Positions 36,260 through 45,900 of a DNA stretch of 64,000 nucleotides are shown one piece after another. The translations under genes were made by a program, and so were the position numbers. Within the stretch, counting starts at the first letter, position 1; each line of letters starts with the position of its first letter. This stretch comes from Chitinophaga vietnamensis (GTDB lineage: Bacteria; Bacteroidota; Bacteroidia; Chitinophagales; Chitinophagaceae): contig NZ_CABHMS010000002.1 in assembly GCF_902167635.1 (NCBI RefSeq), positions 186,001-250,000 of the forward strand. The letters run 5' to 3'. A model generated the notes under the pieces. It was not told where the DNA came from, did no database searches, and saw only the letters and a program-made list of their open reading frames with translations.

Positions 36260-37702
36260 TCATTTGTCTACCGCTGAAATTCTTCGGAAGGCTTCCTGGT
36301 ACAGCCGGAATTTAGTGGAGGTGCTGCCCACATCGGGTTTATCCACCGGCTTGCCAACGTTATCCAGCAGGAACGACAGGTCCGTGCCGAGCCTTAACTG
36401 TGCGGCGCCATGGCATCCCTGGCAGCCTCCCATCGTATATTTATGCCCGTTAATGAACGTGTTCTCACCGCCATTGTACGGTGAATCAATAGAGCTGCCC
36501 CTGAAATTTTGCAGCACACTATCTGATTCTATGACGTAATTGGCTAAATAGAAATTGGGCGAATGCGTGTCGTTGGTGGGGCTATGTTGCACGCCTACCA
36601 GCCGGTAATTCAGCCATACGGAATTACGGTTTACTTTGGCGAGCTGCTGGTGCGCCGCATCGGTGGCATTTTTGGTGATCTGCAGGATAGGATGGTCCCG
36701 GACATACGGCCTGATGCCGCCGGTTTCTACATCATTCTTCAGTAATGCATAGCCCATATCATGATATTCCACATCCATCTGTTCAAAGGTGGCAATGATA
36801 AAATCAGGATAGTTAGTTGTTTTGTGAATGATATGTAACCCGATGAGGGCATATTCATCATTTACCGCCCTGATGCCTTCCGGCGTGTTGCGGTAAGTGA
36901 GTACCCTACGCATGAAGAACCTCCTGCGATCCTCTCCTGGCGTGAGTTTGCGCCAGGCGGTCTTTACCTCGATGGCGCCTTCCTGTCCCGGGCCTCCACA
37001 GGGCAGGCAGATCACTTTCTCTTTCGGATCGCAGTTGCAGGAAGAAGGATGCCCTTTGTAATAGGCATTGAGTTTCGAGATGTTGCTTTGCGTTCTGGCG
37101 GTTGCATTCTTTAGAGAATCCTTTTTATTGTAGTAGGTCAGGATGTAATTATATTCATCACGGTTTGTTTTGGCCTGGTAGAGCACCTGGTATTGCCGCT
37201 GGTAGTGTGATACAAACGCATACAGGTTACAGGAGCCTATTTCGCTGCTCTCATCCAGGTTGTTGAAGGCTGTGGTGTCGGTGCCTGGGGCGATGGGATA
37301 GGGGTGGTAGTAAGAGTATACCGGCGCCTTATCGAAGGGCAGCATGCTGTCGCTTGCTGGCCGCAGTTCCACCCGGTGATTGTAGGTTTCCCATACGGTA
37401 AGATCGGGATAGTTACCGGGACTTTTGGCCGAGTTGTAGCTCCAGTTCAGGTCAGGCTTGCCGCGCCAGTGTTTGATGGTATTGTAGTTGGAACGATAGT
37501 TCAATGCAAAGAACTCGTTCCAGGCAAATTCCGCGAAATCGGCCTCTGTGGCGCTCAGTGGCAGGTCGTGCGGTATGTCGCTCGATAACGGGAACGAATA
37601 CACTTTTTGTTGCCTGATAGCCCCGGCCGGATTTTTCCATATCACGATGGCTGCTGCCGCTGCGATCATCACCACGATGATGAAGAAGAAATGTTTTTTC
37701 AT
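36260..37702 (-). CDS. Cytochrome-c-like (single CxxCH) exported protein
   Basis: 480 residues from ATG 37702 (longer frame to 37873 rejected). The N-terminus is a membrane anchor or signal (MKKHFFFIIVVMIAAAAAIV). The body matches a family of large proteins usually annotated as cytochrome c family: ALIGLHIIHKTTNYPDFIIA with TFEQMDVEY, NSVWLNYRLVGVQHSPTNDT, FYLANYVIESD, and the heme site GGCQGCHGAAQ followed by DLSFLLDNVGKP. CQGCH is a canonical CxxCH c-type heme attachment motif. A second Cys cluster (CNCDPKEKVICLPC) lies mid-protein. A redox or heme-related function in the periplasm is likely; substrate unknown. Confidence 0.7.
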   Translation of the reverse strand: MKKHFFFIIVVMIAAAAAIVIWKNPAGAIRQQKVYSFPLSSDIPHDLPLSATEADFAEFAWNEFFALNYRSNYNTIKHWRGKPDLNWSYNSAKSPGNYPDLTVWETYNHRVELRPASDSMLPFDKAPVYSYYHPYPIAPGTDTTAFNNLDESSEIGSCNLYAFVSHYQRQYQVLYQAKTNRDEYNYILTYYNKKDSLKNATARTQSNISKLNAYYKGHPSSCNCDPKEKVICLPCGGPGQEGAIEVKTAWRKLTPGEDRRRFFMRRVLTYRNTPEGIRAVNDEYALIGLHIIHKTTNYPDFIIATFEQMDVEYHDMGYALLKNDVETGGIRPYVRDHPILQITKNATDAAHQQLAKVNRNSVWLNYRLVGVQHSPTNDTHSPNFYLANYVIESDSVLQNFRGSSIDSPYNGGENTFINGHKYTMGGCQGCHGAAQLRLGTDLSFLLDNVGKPVDKPDVGSTSTKFRLYQEAFRRISAVDK

Positions 37703-38087
37703 GATAGTAATTTTGAGGTAGAGAGTGATCTTGTTGGAGCAATACAATCCCGGTATCAATACTTTGATAGTATGATACACTGCATGACGATGCCTGCAAG
37801 CGGGGCGGCAGGTTATCCAGTCATAGAAAAGCCGGGAAAGGATGTGCATGTAACGCTGGAAATGCCTTTCCATGCAAGGTTACAGGGGTTCCACATAGAT
37901 AAGTCTTTAACGCGTGAGGTAATGGTGCTGATTGAGGGAATTCATAGTCCGGTCTGTCGTAATTAGTTAGTCATCCTTACTATATAATCTGCAAACACTT
38001 TGTTTCCAAAGATAAAATTTTAATCATAAAAACAAATAAATTTTTGAAAAATAATAAATCATATAACGTTAACAGCTATACGAAAAA
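37703..38087. other. Intergenic stretch without a supported gene
   Basis: Between two leftward genes. Positions 37703-37966 are open on the plus strand in frame with a longer chance ORF, with fairly protein-like wording near its end (VHVTLEMPFHARLQGFHIDK) and a stop at 37964-37966; no family is recognised, so it is at most a relic. Positions 37967-38087 are very A+T-rich and probably hold the promoter region of the heme-motif gene or simple spacer. Confidence 0.3.
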
Positions 38088-38159
38088 TTTACGGATTTAT
38101 AGATCTGTCCCCACAAATCCATAAATCCGTAAATCCGTAAATCCATAAATCCGTAAATC
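38088..38159. repeat. TTTACGGATTT-family palindrome, copy 4 (partly degenerate)
   Basis: A short left arm ATTTACGGATTTATAGAT (38088-38105) pairs with the end of a longer right side made of four AAATCC(G/A)TAAATCC units up to 38159. It is immediately adjacent to the stop codon (38160-38162) of the leftward lipoprotein gene, again the 3' end of a gene. The asymmetric arms suggest partial deletion. Confidence 0.75.
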
Positions 38160-39272
38160 TTACTTCGTATTCATGCTGGTGATCAGCGCTGCCAGCGTTC
38201 CGGGAGAAACGGGGCTGGGGTTGAATTTGAAGGCAACATAGTTCTGACCGGCCGGCGGTGCGGGGATGGTCACATCCTGCTGGTCTGCATAGAACACGCC
38301 ACCGATGGAAGAGATAGCGAGGAAGGTGCCTTTCAGCCCAACAGGAATTGTGTTCTGATAGCTCAGGAAACCCTGGAAGCCTGCGGGCGCATTGAAGATC
38401 GTGTTATAGAACTTGATGATCGTATTCTGCCCGGAGGGTTTGAAAAAAAGCATGCTGGGTTCTTCGCCGGTGAAGCTGGTAGCGGTATTCGGGTTGTAAT
38501 TGCTGGTGAAATAGCCCAGCACCGTGGTTTTCGGGCTGCTGCCCGGATTGAGGCGGTCGCAGTTGGTCCATTTGATGAGGCTGTCCAGGCGGATATTCAG
38601 GTTCGTGCCATCGAACAAGGCATACGCCGAAGCCGGGTTGGTCACCTGCTGCCAGTCGATCCCTTTGTTAGCGCTCACCTGCATGGTCACGGTAATATAC
38701 TGGTTGATGTAATTGTAGCCGGAGAGGCTTGCAGTAACAGTGGTGTCGCCGTTCCACATAGGGATCTGTTTGATGTCTGTTTGTCCTGCGGGTACCTGTA
38801 TTTTTACGGCGCTGTCTTTACGCAGTTGAAGGTCTATGCCGCCTTGTGTGGCGCGCACAAAGTACTCGCCGTAAGACGCCAGTGGTATGCCGGTGTTGGT
38901 AGCCGTCTGGCGGTCGGCAAAGATCATATTGGCCGGGGTGCTGATCTCTTTCACGTACACGGTTACCGGGCCTCCAACCGGGCTGCCATCGGGCATTGCC
39001 AGCGAGTTGTGGGAGATGGTGTAGATATTGCCTGACCGCGTCCGGAAGAGGCCATCTTCCTGCGCATTGATGGTGAAGGTTTCGAAAGCGGGGCCACTTT
39101 TGATCAGAAACTGGTGCAGCGCCGCGCCGTCGGGGTCAGGAGCGGAAGCCTTGATAGTCGCATTGGACAAGGGTTTCGCCGCATTAGCGGGATCGTCTTT
39201 CATTTGTTTGGTACAGGCGCCAAACAGCAGCAGCGCTACCAGGCTGCCGGCAACGCAGGAATGTGCTCTCAT
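38160..39272 (-). CDS. Unknown lipoprotein with repeated beta domains
   Basis: 370 residues with lipoprotein signal (SLVALLLFGACTKQ). The region after about residue 50 is beta-rich and follows a pattern seen in Bacteroidota surface lipoproteins: DGLFRTRSGNIYTISHNSLA, GGPVTVYVKEISTPANMIF, ATQGGIDLQLRKDSAVKIQV, and a C-terminal GLKGTFLAISSIGGVFYADQ. No catalytic motif is visible. Probably an exported structural or binding protein. Its own upstream region (39273-39430) separates it from the divergent OmpR regulator. Confidence 0.7.
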   Translation of the reverse strand: MRAHSCVAGSLVALLLFGACTKQMKDDPANAAKPLSNATIKASAPDPDGAALHQFLIKSGPAFETFTINAQEDGLFRTRSGNIYTISHNSLAMPDGSPVGGPVTVYVKEISTPANMIFADRQTATNTGIPLASYGEYFVRATQGGIDLQLRKDSAVKIQVPAGQTDIKQIPMWNGDTTVTASLSGYNYINQYITVTMQVSANKGIDWQQVTNPASAYALFDGTNLNIRLDSLIKWTNCDRLNPGSSPKTTVLGYFTSNYNPNTATSFTGEEPSMLFFKPSGQNTIIKFYNTIFNAPAGFQGFLSYQNTIPVGLKGTFLAISSIGGVFYADQQDVTIPAPPAGQNYVAFKFNPSPVSPGTLAALITSMNTK

Positions 39273-39430
39273 GGGTTCGGGTTTTAAAATAATAAAATAA
39301 AAAAATGATAAAATATGATGGGATTGGGTGACAGCTAAATTAATCGTCGTGCCTGCAACCGGGTGGCATAAATCCCCTGTCCGTTAACAAACTTCAAATT
39401 TCTCTCAAAATTCCCCCGTATTTTAGTCGC

Positions 39431-40114
39431 ATGAAAGTACTGGCAGTAGAAGATAACAAGGAAATAGCCGATAGCATCCATAATTTCCTGTGCAGGGAAG
39501 GTTACATCTGTGAGCTGGCCCATAGTTATGATGAGGCCCAGGAGAAACTTTTGCTCTACACATATGATTGTGTATTGCTCGATATCATGTTGCCCGACGG
39601 GAACGGACTGGAACTGCTGCGCCTCATCAAGGCGCAAAAGATACAGAGCGGCGTATTGATCATCTCCGCGAAAGATGCGCTGGATGACAAGATACGCGGA
39701 CTGGAAGACGGGGCAGATGATTACATCACCAAACCTTTCCACCTGCCGGAGCTGCATGCCCGCCTGCGCGCTATCTACCGCCGCAAGAAGCTCTCCGGTA
39801 GCAATATCATCAGCTTTAATGAGATCACCCTCAATACCGATACCCTGGAAGCCACTGTTAATGAGACGGTGCTGGATATCACCCGCAAAGAATTTGATCT
39901 GCTGCTCTACCTGGTGGTCAACAAAAACAGGGTGCTGTCGCGCCAATCCATCGCTACACACCTCTGGGGCGATTATACAGACAATTTAGCTAATTTTGAC
40001 TTCGTATACCAGCACATCAAAAACCTGCGTAAGAAGATCAGCGCTGCCAATGGAGCGGATTATATTGATACCGTATATGGACTGGGATACAAGTTTAATG
40101 CTTCCAAATCATGA
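39431..40114 (+). CDS. OmpR/PhoB-family response regulator
   Basis: 227 residues. Receiver with VEDNKEIAD pocket, phosphorylation site Asp51 in CVLLDIMLPDG and Lys in YITKPFHLPE. C-terminal winged helix (LDITRKEFDLLLYLVVNKNR; VYQHIKNLRKKISAANGADY; TVYGLGYKF). It overlaps the kinase gene by 4 bp (ATGA) and precedes an RND efflux operon, a common arrangement for copper/zinc or drug-responsive regulators of the CusR/ColR kind. Confidence 0.93.
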   Translation: MKVLAVEDNKEIADSIHNFLCREGYICELAHSYDEAQEKLLLYTYDCVLLDIMLPDGNGLELLRLIKAQKIQSGVLIISAKDALDDKIRGLEDGADDYITKPFHLPELHARLRAIYRRKKLSGSNIISFNEITLNTDTLEATVNETVLDITRKEFDLLLYLVVNKNRVLSRQSIATHLWGDYTDNLANFDFVYQHIKNLRKKISAANGADYIDTVYGLGYKFNASKS

Positions 40115-41394
40115 AACTGGTTGATAAATTTACTTTGTGGTTTATCGCGGTGATCCTGCTCACCACGCCGATCACGGCTTATTACTGCTATTATAACCTG
40201 GAAAAGCACATCGAAGATACGGAGATCGCGCGGCTGAAAGGCATCAATGAAGAAGTGGCCGCCGGCCTGCGTAAAGGCCAGCAGCCTGATAATCGCGTTA
40301 GCAGCACCGTTACCACCGCACGCGAACTGAGCGCGCTGCCGGCCAGCAAGAGTAATGTACAGGTAGAAGCTGATCCGGTTCATCACGAATCCCGCATGAC
40401 CGTCCGTTCCTATTACCAGGTGAACGGTAAAAATTATGAGGTCGCCTCTGCCAACTACGTACCTGCGCATGAAGAAATTGCCGGCGTAATCCTCAAAACG
40501 GTGTTCTGGAAACTCTTGCTGCTCGTGGCTTGCATGGTTATCACTGCCAGGCTGGTATCGCAATGGATATTATCTTCCTTCAAACAAACCATGAAGTTGA
40601 TCCAGTCGTTCCATGTCAAGAAGAAAGTGGAATTTGTACAGAGCAGCACCCGCGAATTTCGCGAACTGAACACCTTCCTGCAAAAAATGACCGACCGTAT
40701 TGTGGATGAATATGCCGCTGTAAAAGAATTCAGCGAAAATGCCTCTCATGAGCTGCAAACCCCGCTGGCCGTGCTTCGCAACAAACTGGAACTGCTCAGC
40801 GAAACCAATATTGAAGAGTGCCAGGCTGCCCTCATCGAGGATATGCAGAATGCCGTAGAGAAATTATCGAAGATCAACCGCCTGCTCATCCTGCTCGCGA
40901 AACTGGAAAACAACGAATACACCGCCACCGAAAACATCCGCTTCTGCCGCGTCGCCAAAGACGTACTGGCCATGTACGAAGATCGTATAGAGATCAAACA
41001 CCTGATGGTGACGAAAGATATCGACAAGAATATTTTATTGAGAATACACCCGGTGCTGGCGGATATGTTGATGAACAACCTCATAGGCAATGCCATCCGC
41101 CACAATGTGCCCCATGGTATGATCGATATACAGCTGACGCAACGCAAGCTGATCATCAAAAATACCGGCATGCCGCCCGCCTTCCCGGCAGAAGAGCTGT
41201 TCCTGCGCTTCAAAAAGGGCAACCAGTGCAGCGACAGCGTAGGGCTGGGCCTCGCCATTGTAAAACAGATTTGCGAAGTGTGCGATTTCAATATCACCTA
41301 TCATTACGAAAACAACCTGCACGTGATACAGGTGGATTTTCAGGGAAAACTGCACCGGGAAATATCAAGGGCGCCCGCGCTTGAAGCGATCTAG
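40111..41394 (+). CDS. Membrane sensor histidine kinase
   Basis: 427 residues. Two membrane segments (about residues 8-26 and 127-150) bracket a periplasmic sensor of about 100 residues. HisKA has His213 in NASHELQTPLAVL; HATPase has LIGNAIRHNVPHG and a G box SVGLGLAIVKQICE. Shares the ATGA overlap with its regulator. The pair lies 150 bp upstream of the TolC-RND-adaptor genes and probably controls them. Confidence 0.92.
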   Translation: MKLVDKFTLWFIAVILLTTPITAYYCYYNLEKHIEDTEIARLKGINEEVAAGLRKGQQPDNRVSSTVTTARELSALPASKSNVQVEADPVHHESRMTVRSYYQVNGKNYEVASANYVPAHEEIAGVILKTVFWKLLLLVACMVITARLVSQWILSSFKQTMKLIQSFHVKKKVEFVQSSTREFRELNTFLQKMTDRIVDEYAAVKEFSENASHELQTPLAVLRNKLELLSETNIEECQAALIEDMQNAVEKLSKINRLLILLAKLENNEYTATENIRFCRVAKDVLAMYEDRIEIKHLMVTKDIDKNILLRIHPVLADMLMNNLIGNAIRHNVPHGMIDIQLTQRKLIIKNTGMPPAFPAEELFLRFKKGNQCSDSVGLGLAIVKQICEVCDFNITYHYENNLHVIQVDFQGKLHREISRAPALEAI

Positions 41395-41544
41395 GCGCTT
41401 CTTCGCTTTAATACCCATTTACCGCTCATCATAAAAAAAGGACATTTTTTATACAGTTCCTGCCTACTTCAAGTTTACTTCAAAATCCTGAAGTCATTTT
41501 GCTATGAGATTAATTACCGAAAGCCTTAGCAAAATTTGATATTC

Positions 41545-42939
41545 ATGTTTGACAGACGATACTTATTGCTACTCCTCACATTTATCCTTGCAAATACTTG
41601 TCCTGCCAGCGCTCAGCAGCTGCTGACGCTGAAAGACGCTATCAGAACAGCAGTAAATAATTACGGAACCATCAAGGCCAAGGCCAGTTATGCAGCAGCA
41701 TCAGCCGCCACGGCCGTGCAGGCAAAGCGCGATTACCTGCCCAACCTGAACCTGTCGGCACAACAGGATTATGGTACCATCAACGGGCAAAACGGCCCCC
41801 TGTATGGCTTTGGCGGCTTTGGCGCGGCCTCTTCAGGCGCGCCGCTGCCCAACCAGAACTGGAACGCCGCTTTTGGTTCGCTCTATCTCGCTAACGTAAA
41901 CTGGGACTTCTTCGCCTTTGGCCGCGCCAAAGAAAAGATAAAGACAGCACAGGCGGCTGCTATCAGAGATTCAAAAGATTGGCAACAAGAAATTTTTCAA
42001 CAGGAAGTAAAGGTAGCAGCCACCTATCTTAATTTACTCGCTGCGCAAAGGCTCACCGAGTCGTACCGCAAAAACCTGAACCGTGCAGACACTTTCAGGA
42101 ATATTGTCGTTACCCGCGTAAAGAACGGCCTCAATGCCGGCGTGGATTCCGCGCAAGCCAATGCCGAAGTATCCAGCGCACGCATCGCGCTCACCCGCGC
42201 CGTGGATTTCGAGCAAACGCAGGCCAACCAGCTCGCACAGCTCATGGGCGTGCCGCCGCAGTCATTTACACTGGATACCATCTTCGTACAACACCTGCCC
42301 AACTTCTTCAGCGACTCTGTCGCCATCGCCAATCACCCGTTGCTGCAATGGTACAAGAGCCGCATCGCGGTATCGGACGAGCAGGTGAAATATTCGCGCA
42401 CGCTGAACTACCCGACCTTCTCGCTCGTGAGCCTGATCCAGACAAGGGGCAGCGGCTTTGAACCTACCTACGGCGCACAAAACCCCGACGCCTACAGCCA
42501 TAGCTGGTGGGATGGCGCCAAACCTACGCGTACCAACTATCTCATCGGAGTAGGCATCAGCTGGAACTTCACGCAGCCCTTCCGGATTGCGCAGCAGGTG
42601 AAAGCACAACGCCTCGTCAGCAAAGGCTTGCAGGAAGAATACGATCTCCTGAACCAGCAGCTGGTAGCGCAAAAGCAACTCTCTGATACCAAGATCGCCA
42701 ACGCGCTGGAAAATTACCGCGAAGTGCCGGTACAGGTGAAAGCCGCATCAGACGCCTATTTGCAGAAATCGGTGCTCTATAACAACGGCCTCACTAACCT
42801 CGTGGATGTAACACAGGCCCTGTATGCACTCACCCGCGCAGAAACAGACCGCGATATCGCCTATAGCAACGTATGGCAGGCGCTCCTGCTGAAAGCCTCT
42901 GCCAGCGGCGATTTTACGCTGTTTGAAAAAGAATTGTAA
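41545..42939 (+). CDS. TolC-family outer-membrane efflux protein
   Basis: 464 residues from ATG 41545 (an upstream TTG at 41536 is in frame). Signal peptide YLLLLLTFILANTCPASAQ. TolC duplicates are visible: LKDAIRTAVNNYGTIKAKAS with KRDYLPNLNLSAQQDYG, then ISWNFTQPFRIAQQVKAQRL with the closing helix DAYLQKSVLYNNGLTNLVDV. Forms the outer-membrane channel of the tripartite pump encoded by the next two genes; 26 bp to the RND gene. Confidence 0.92.
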   Translation: MFDRRYLLLLLTFILANTCPASAQQLLTLKDAIRTAVNNYGTIKAKASYAAASAATAVQAKRDYLPNLNLSAQQDYGTINGQNGPLYGFGGFGAASSGAPLPNQNWNAAFGSLYLANVNWDFFAFGRAKEKIKTAQAAAIRDSKDWQQEIFQQEVKVAATYLNLLAAQRLTESYRKNLNRADTFRNIVVTRVKNGLNAGVDSAQANAEVSSARIALTRAVDFEQTQANQLAQLMGVPPQSFTLDTIFVQHLPNFFSDSVAIANHPLLQWYKSRIAVSDEQVKYSRTLNYPTFSLVSLIQTRGSGFEPTYGAQNPDAYSHSWWDGAKPTRTNYLIGVGISWNFTQPFRIAQQVKAQRLVSKGLQEEYDLLNQQLVAQKQLSDTKIANALENYREVPVQVKAASDAYLQKSVLYNNGLTNLVDVTQALYALTRAETDRDIAYSNVWQALLLKASASGDFTLFEKEL

Positions 42940-42965
42940 CGTAAGCTCAAGTATAAATCAAAAGT

Positions 42966-45900
42966 ATGAACCTAATCCGATTCGCCCTTCGTAAGCCCAT
43001 CACCATCCTGGTATTGGTGGCCGGCTTATTCTTCTTCGGTATCAAAGCGGTCAGTACCATCAAGATCGATATCTTCCCGAAGCTGGATATGCCGGTGATC
43101 TACCTCTCACACCCCTTTGGCGGATATACATCTACCCAGATGGAATCCTTCTTTGGTAAACAGTATATCAACATCCTGCTTTTTGTGAACGGGGTGAAGA
43201 GCATTGAAACAAAAAATATTCAGGGCCTTACCCTTATCAAAATAAATTTCTATCCCGGTACCAATATGGCCCAGGCGGCAGCGGAGGTGAGCGCCTTCTC
43301 CAACCGTATCCAGGCGATATTTCCACCCGGTTCCAACCCGCCTTTCATCATTCGTTTCGACGCCTCCACCTTGCCGGTAGGGCAGCTCGTGCTTAGCTCC
43401 GACAAACGCAGCAACAACGAACTGCTCGATCTGGCCAACGTGTATGTACGTTCTTCTTTCGTATCCATACCCGGCCTGGTAGGCTCCACACCCTTCGGTG
43501 GTAACATCCGCACCGTGGTGATCAAAGCCGACCCCGAACTATTACGCTCGCACAACATGACGCCCGATCAGCTGGTAGAAGCGCTGCGCCTCAACAACCA
43601 GACAGCGCCCTCCGGTAACGTGCGTATCGGCGACAAAAACTACATCACGCCGGCCAATACAACGATCAAGACTATACGCGATTTTGAAAATATACCGCTG
43701 TTTAAAAACGGCGTGCAAAACCTCTACCTGCGCGATGTTGCCAGTGTGGAAGATGGCGCCGACGTGAGCACCAGCTATGCCCTCATCAACGGCCGCCGCT
43801 CCGTATACATCGATATCGCGAAAGCTGCCGACGCCTCCACCTGGGAAGTAGTGCAGAACCTGAAAAAAGCAATGCCCAAAATACAGGCGCAATTGCCGGA
43901 AGATGTGAAGCTGAGCTACGAATTTGACCAATCTACTTATGTGATCAATTCCGTGAAAAGCCTGCTGAGTGAAGGCGCCATCGGCGCCTTGCTGACGGGC
44001 CTCATGGTGGTATTGTTCCTGGGCGACCTCCGCGGCGCGCTCATCGTTATCCTCACCATCCCCACGTCGATCATCTCCGGGGTACTCTTCCTCAGTCTCT
44101 TCGGACAAACGATCAATATCATGACGCTCAGCGGCCTGGCCCTGGCCATCGGTATCCTCGTGGATGAGAGTACGGTAACGATAGAAAATATACACCAGCA
44201 CCTGGATCTCGGGAAACCCAAGACCCTGGCCATCTGGGACGCCTGTAAGGAAATCGCTTTCCCGAAATTGCTGATCCTCTTCTGTATCCTCGCGGTATTT
44301 GCGCCGGCCTTCACCATGGGCGGCATCCCGGGATCTTTGTTCCTGCCGCTCGCATTGGCCATCGGTTTCAGCATGATCGTTTCCTATTTCCTTGCACAAA
44401 CTTTTGTGCCGGTAATGGCTAACTGGATCATGAAAGCCAAACATCACAAGAAAGCCGACGGCAGCAACATGAGCGATGCGGAAGAATTTGCCGCCGCCGG
44501 CCTGAATACAGGCGGAGAGGGCGATACCTGGGAACAGAAGAAAGCGCTGGTAGAAAGAAAAGACAGCAACCGCGATGGAAAAGTGAGCCGCTTTGAACGT
44601 ATGCGCGCCCGCTACCTCCGCTTCATCAACCGTATGATGCCTTACCGCAAAGTGATCGTGAGCGCCTATCTCGTGCTCGTATGCATATTTGTATACTTTA
44701 TGATCAACGGTATTGGCCGCGACGTACTGCCGAAAGTGAATAGCGGCCAGTTCCAGCTCAGGATGCGCGCACCCGATGGTACGCGTATCGAAGAAACAGA
44801 AAAGAAAACGATACAATTGATCGATGCGGTGAATGATATCGTGGGGAAAGACAATGTATCCATCACCTCCGCATTCGTAGGTCTTCACCCGCAACTGTTT
44901 TCTACTGCGCCCATCTTCCTCTGGATGGCAGGTCCGCACGAATCCGTGTTGCAGGTGGCCCTGAAAGAAGATTATAAAACCAACCTCGATGAGCTGAAAG
45001 ACAAGATCAGGGACCGTGCGAGGAAAATCGATACGTCGCTGCAATTGTCTTTCGAGCCCATCGAACTCACCGATAAGATCCTCAGCCAGGGCTCGCCCAC
45101 GCCAATAGAGATCCGTTTCTCCGGCAGGAATAAAAAGGTGAATGAACAATATGCGCAACGCATCATCGATAAACTGAAACAGATACCTTACCTCCGCGAT
45201 GTGCAGTTAGGTCAATCTATCAAATATCCTGCGCTCAACATCAATATCGACCGTGTGCGCGCCGCCCAGCTGGGCGTGGATGTAGGCGATATCTCCCGCT
45301 CTCTCATCGCCAGTACTTCTTCTTCCCGTTTAACAGAGAAGAATATATGGGTAGATGAAAAAGCAGGATTGAGCTATAACGTACAGGTGCAGGTGCCGGA
45401 GAATATGATCCGTACGCAGAATGATATTGGCGAGATACCTTTGCTGAAGAATGCAGCGCGGCCTATCCTCAACGATGTGGCTACCATCACACCGGATGTG
45501 ACCTATGGCGAAAATGACAACGTAGGTTCGCTGCCGATGCTAACGGTAACGGCTAACCTGAATAAGAAAGACCTGGGCGCTGCTTCCAAAGATGTGCAGG
45601 CAGCCATCTCCTCTCTGGGCGAGCTGCCCCGCGGTCTCAACGTAGAGTTGATTGGCCTCAGCAGCACGCTGATCGATACGCTGAGCAGTTTGCAAAGCGG
45701 ATTGTTGGTGGCGGTAGTGGTGATCTTCCTCATGCTGGCGGCCAATTTCCAGTCGTTCCGCGTATCCGCGATCGTGCTGGCTACTGTGCCGGCAGTATTG
45801 TTAGGCTCACTGGCCCTGCTGCTGATGTGCGGTTCTACGCTTAACTTGCAGTCGTACATGGGTATGATCATGTCGGTGGGCGTGTCCATCTCCAATGCGG

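Noticed and set aside
37607-37966. 119-codon plus-strand frame overlapping the start of the heme-motif gene
   Set aside because: Its first part is antisense to a signal peptide and the rest matches no family; kept only as a comment on the intergenic stretch.
43542-45158. A 538-codon open frame on the minus strand inside the RND permease gene
   Set aside because: The plus-strand RND protein is complete and conserved over the same bases; the antisense translation is a His/Arg/Asp-rich shadow.
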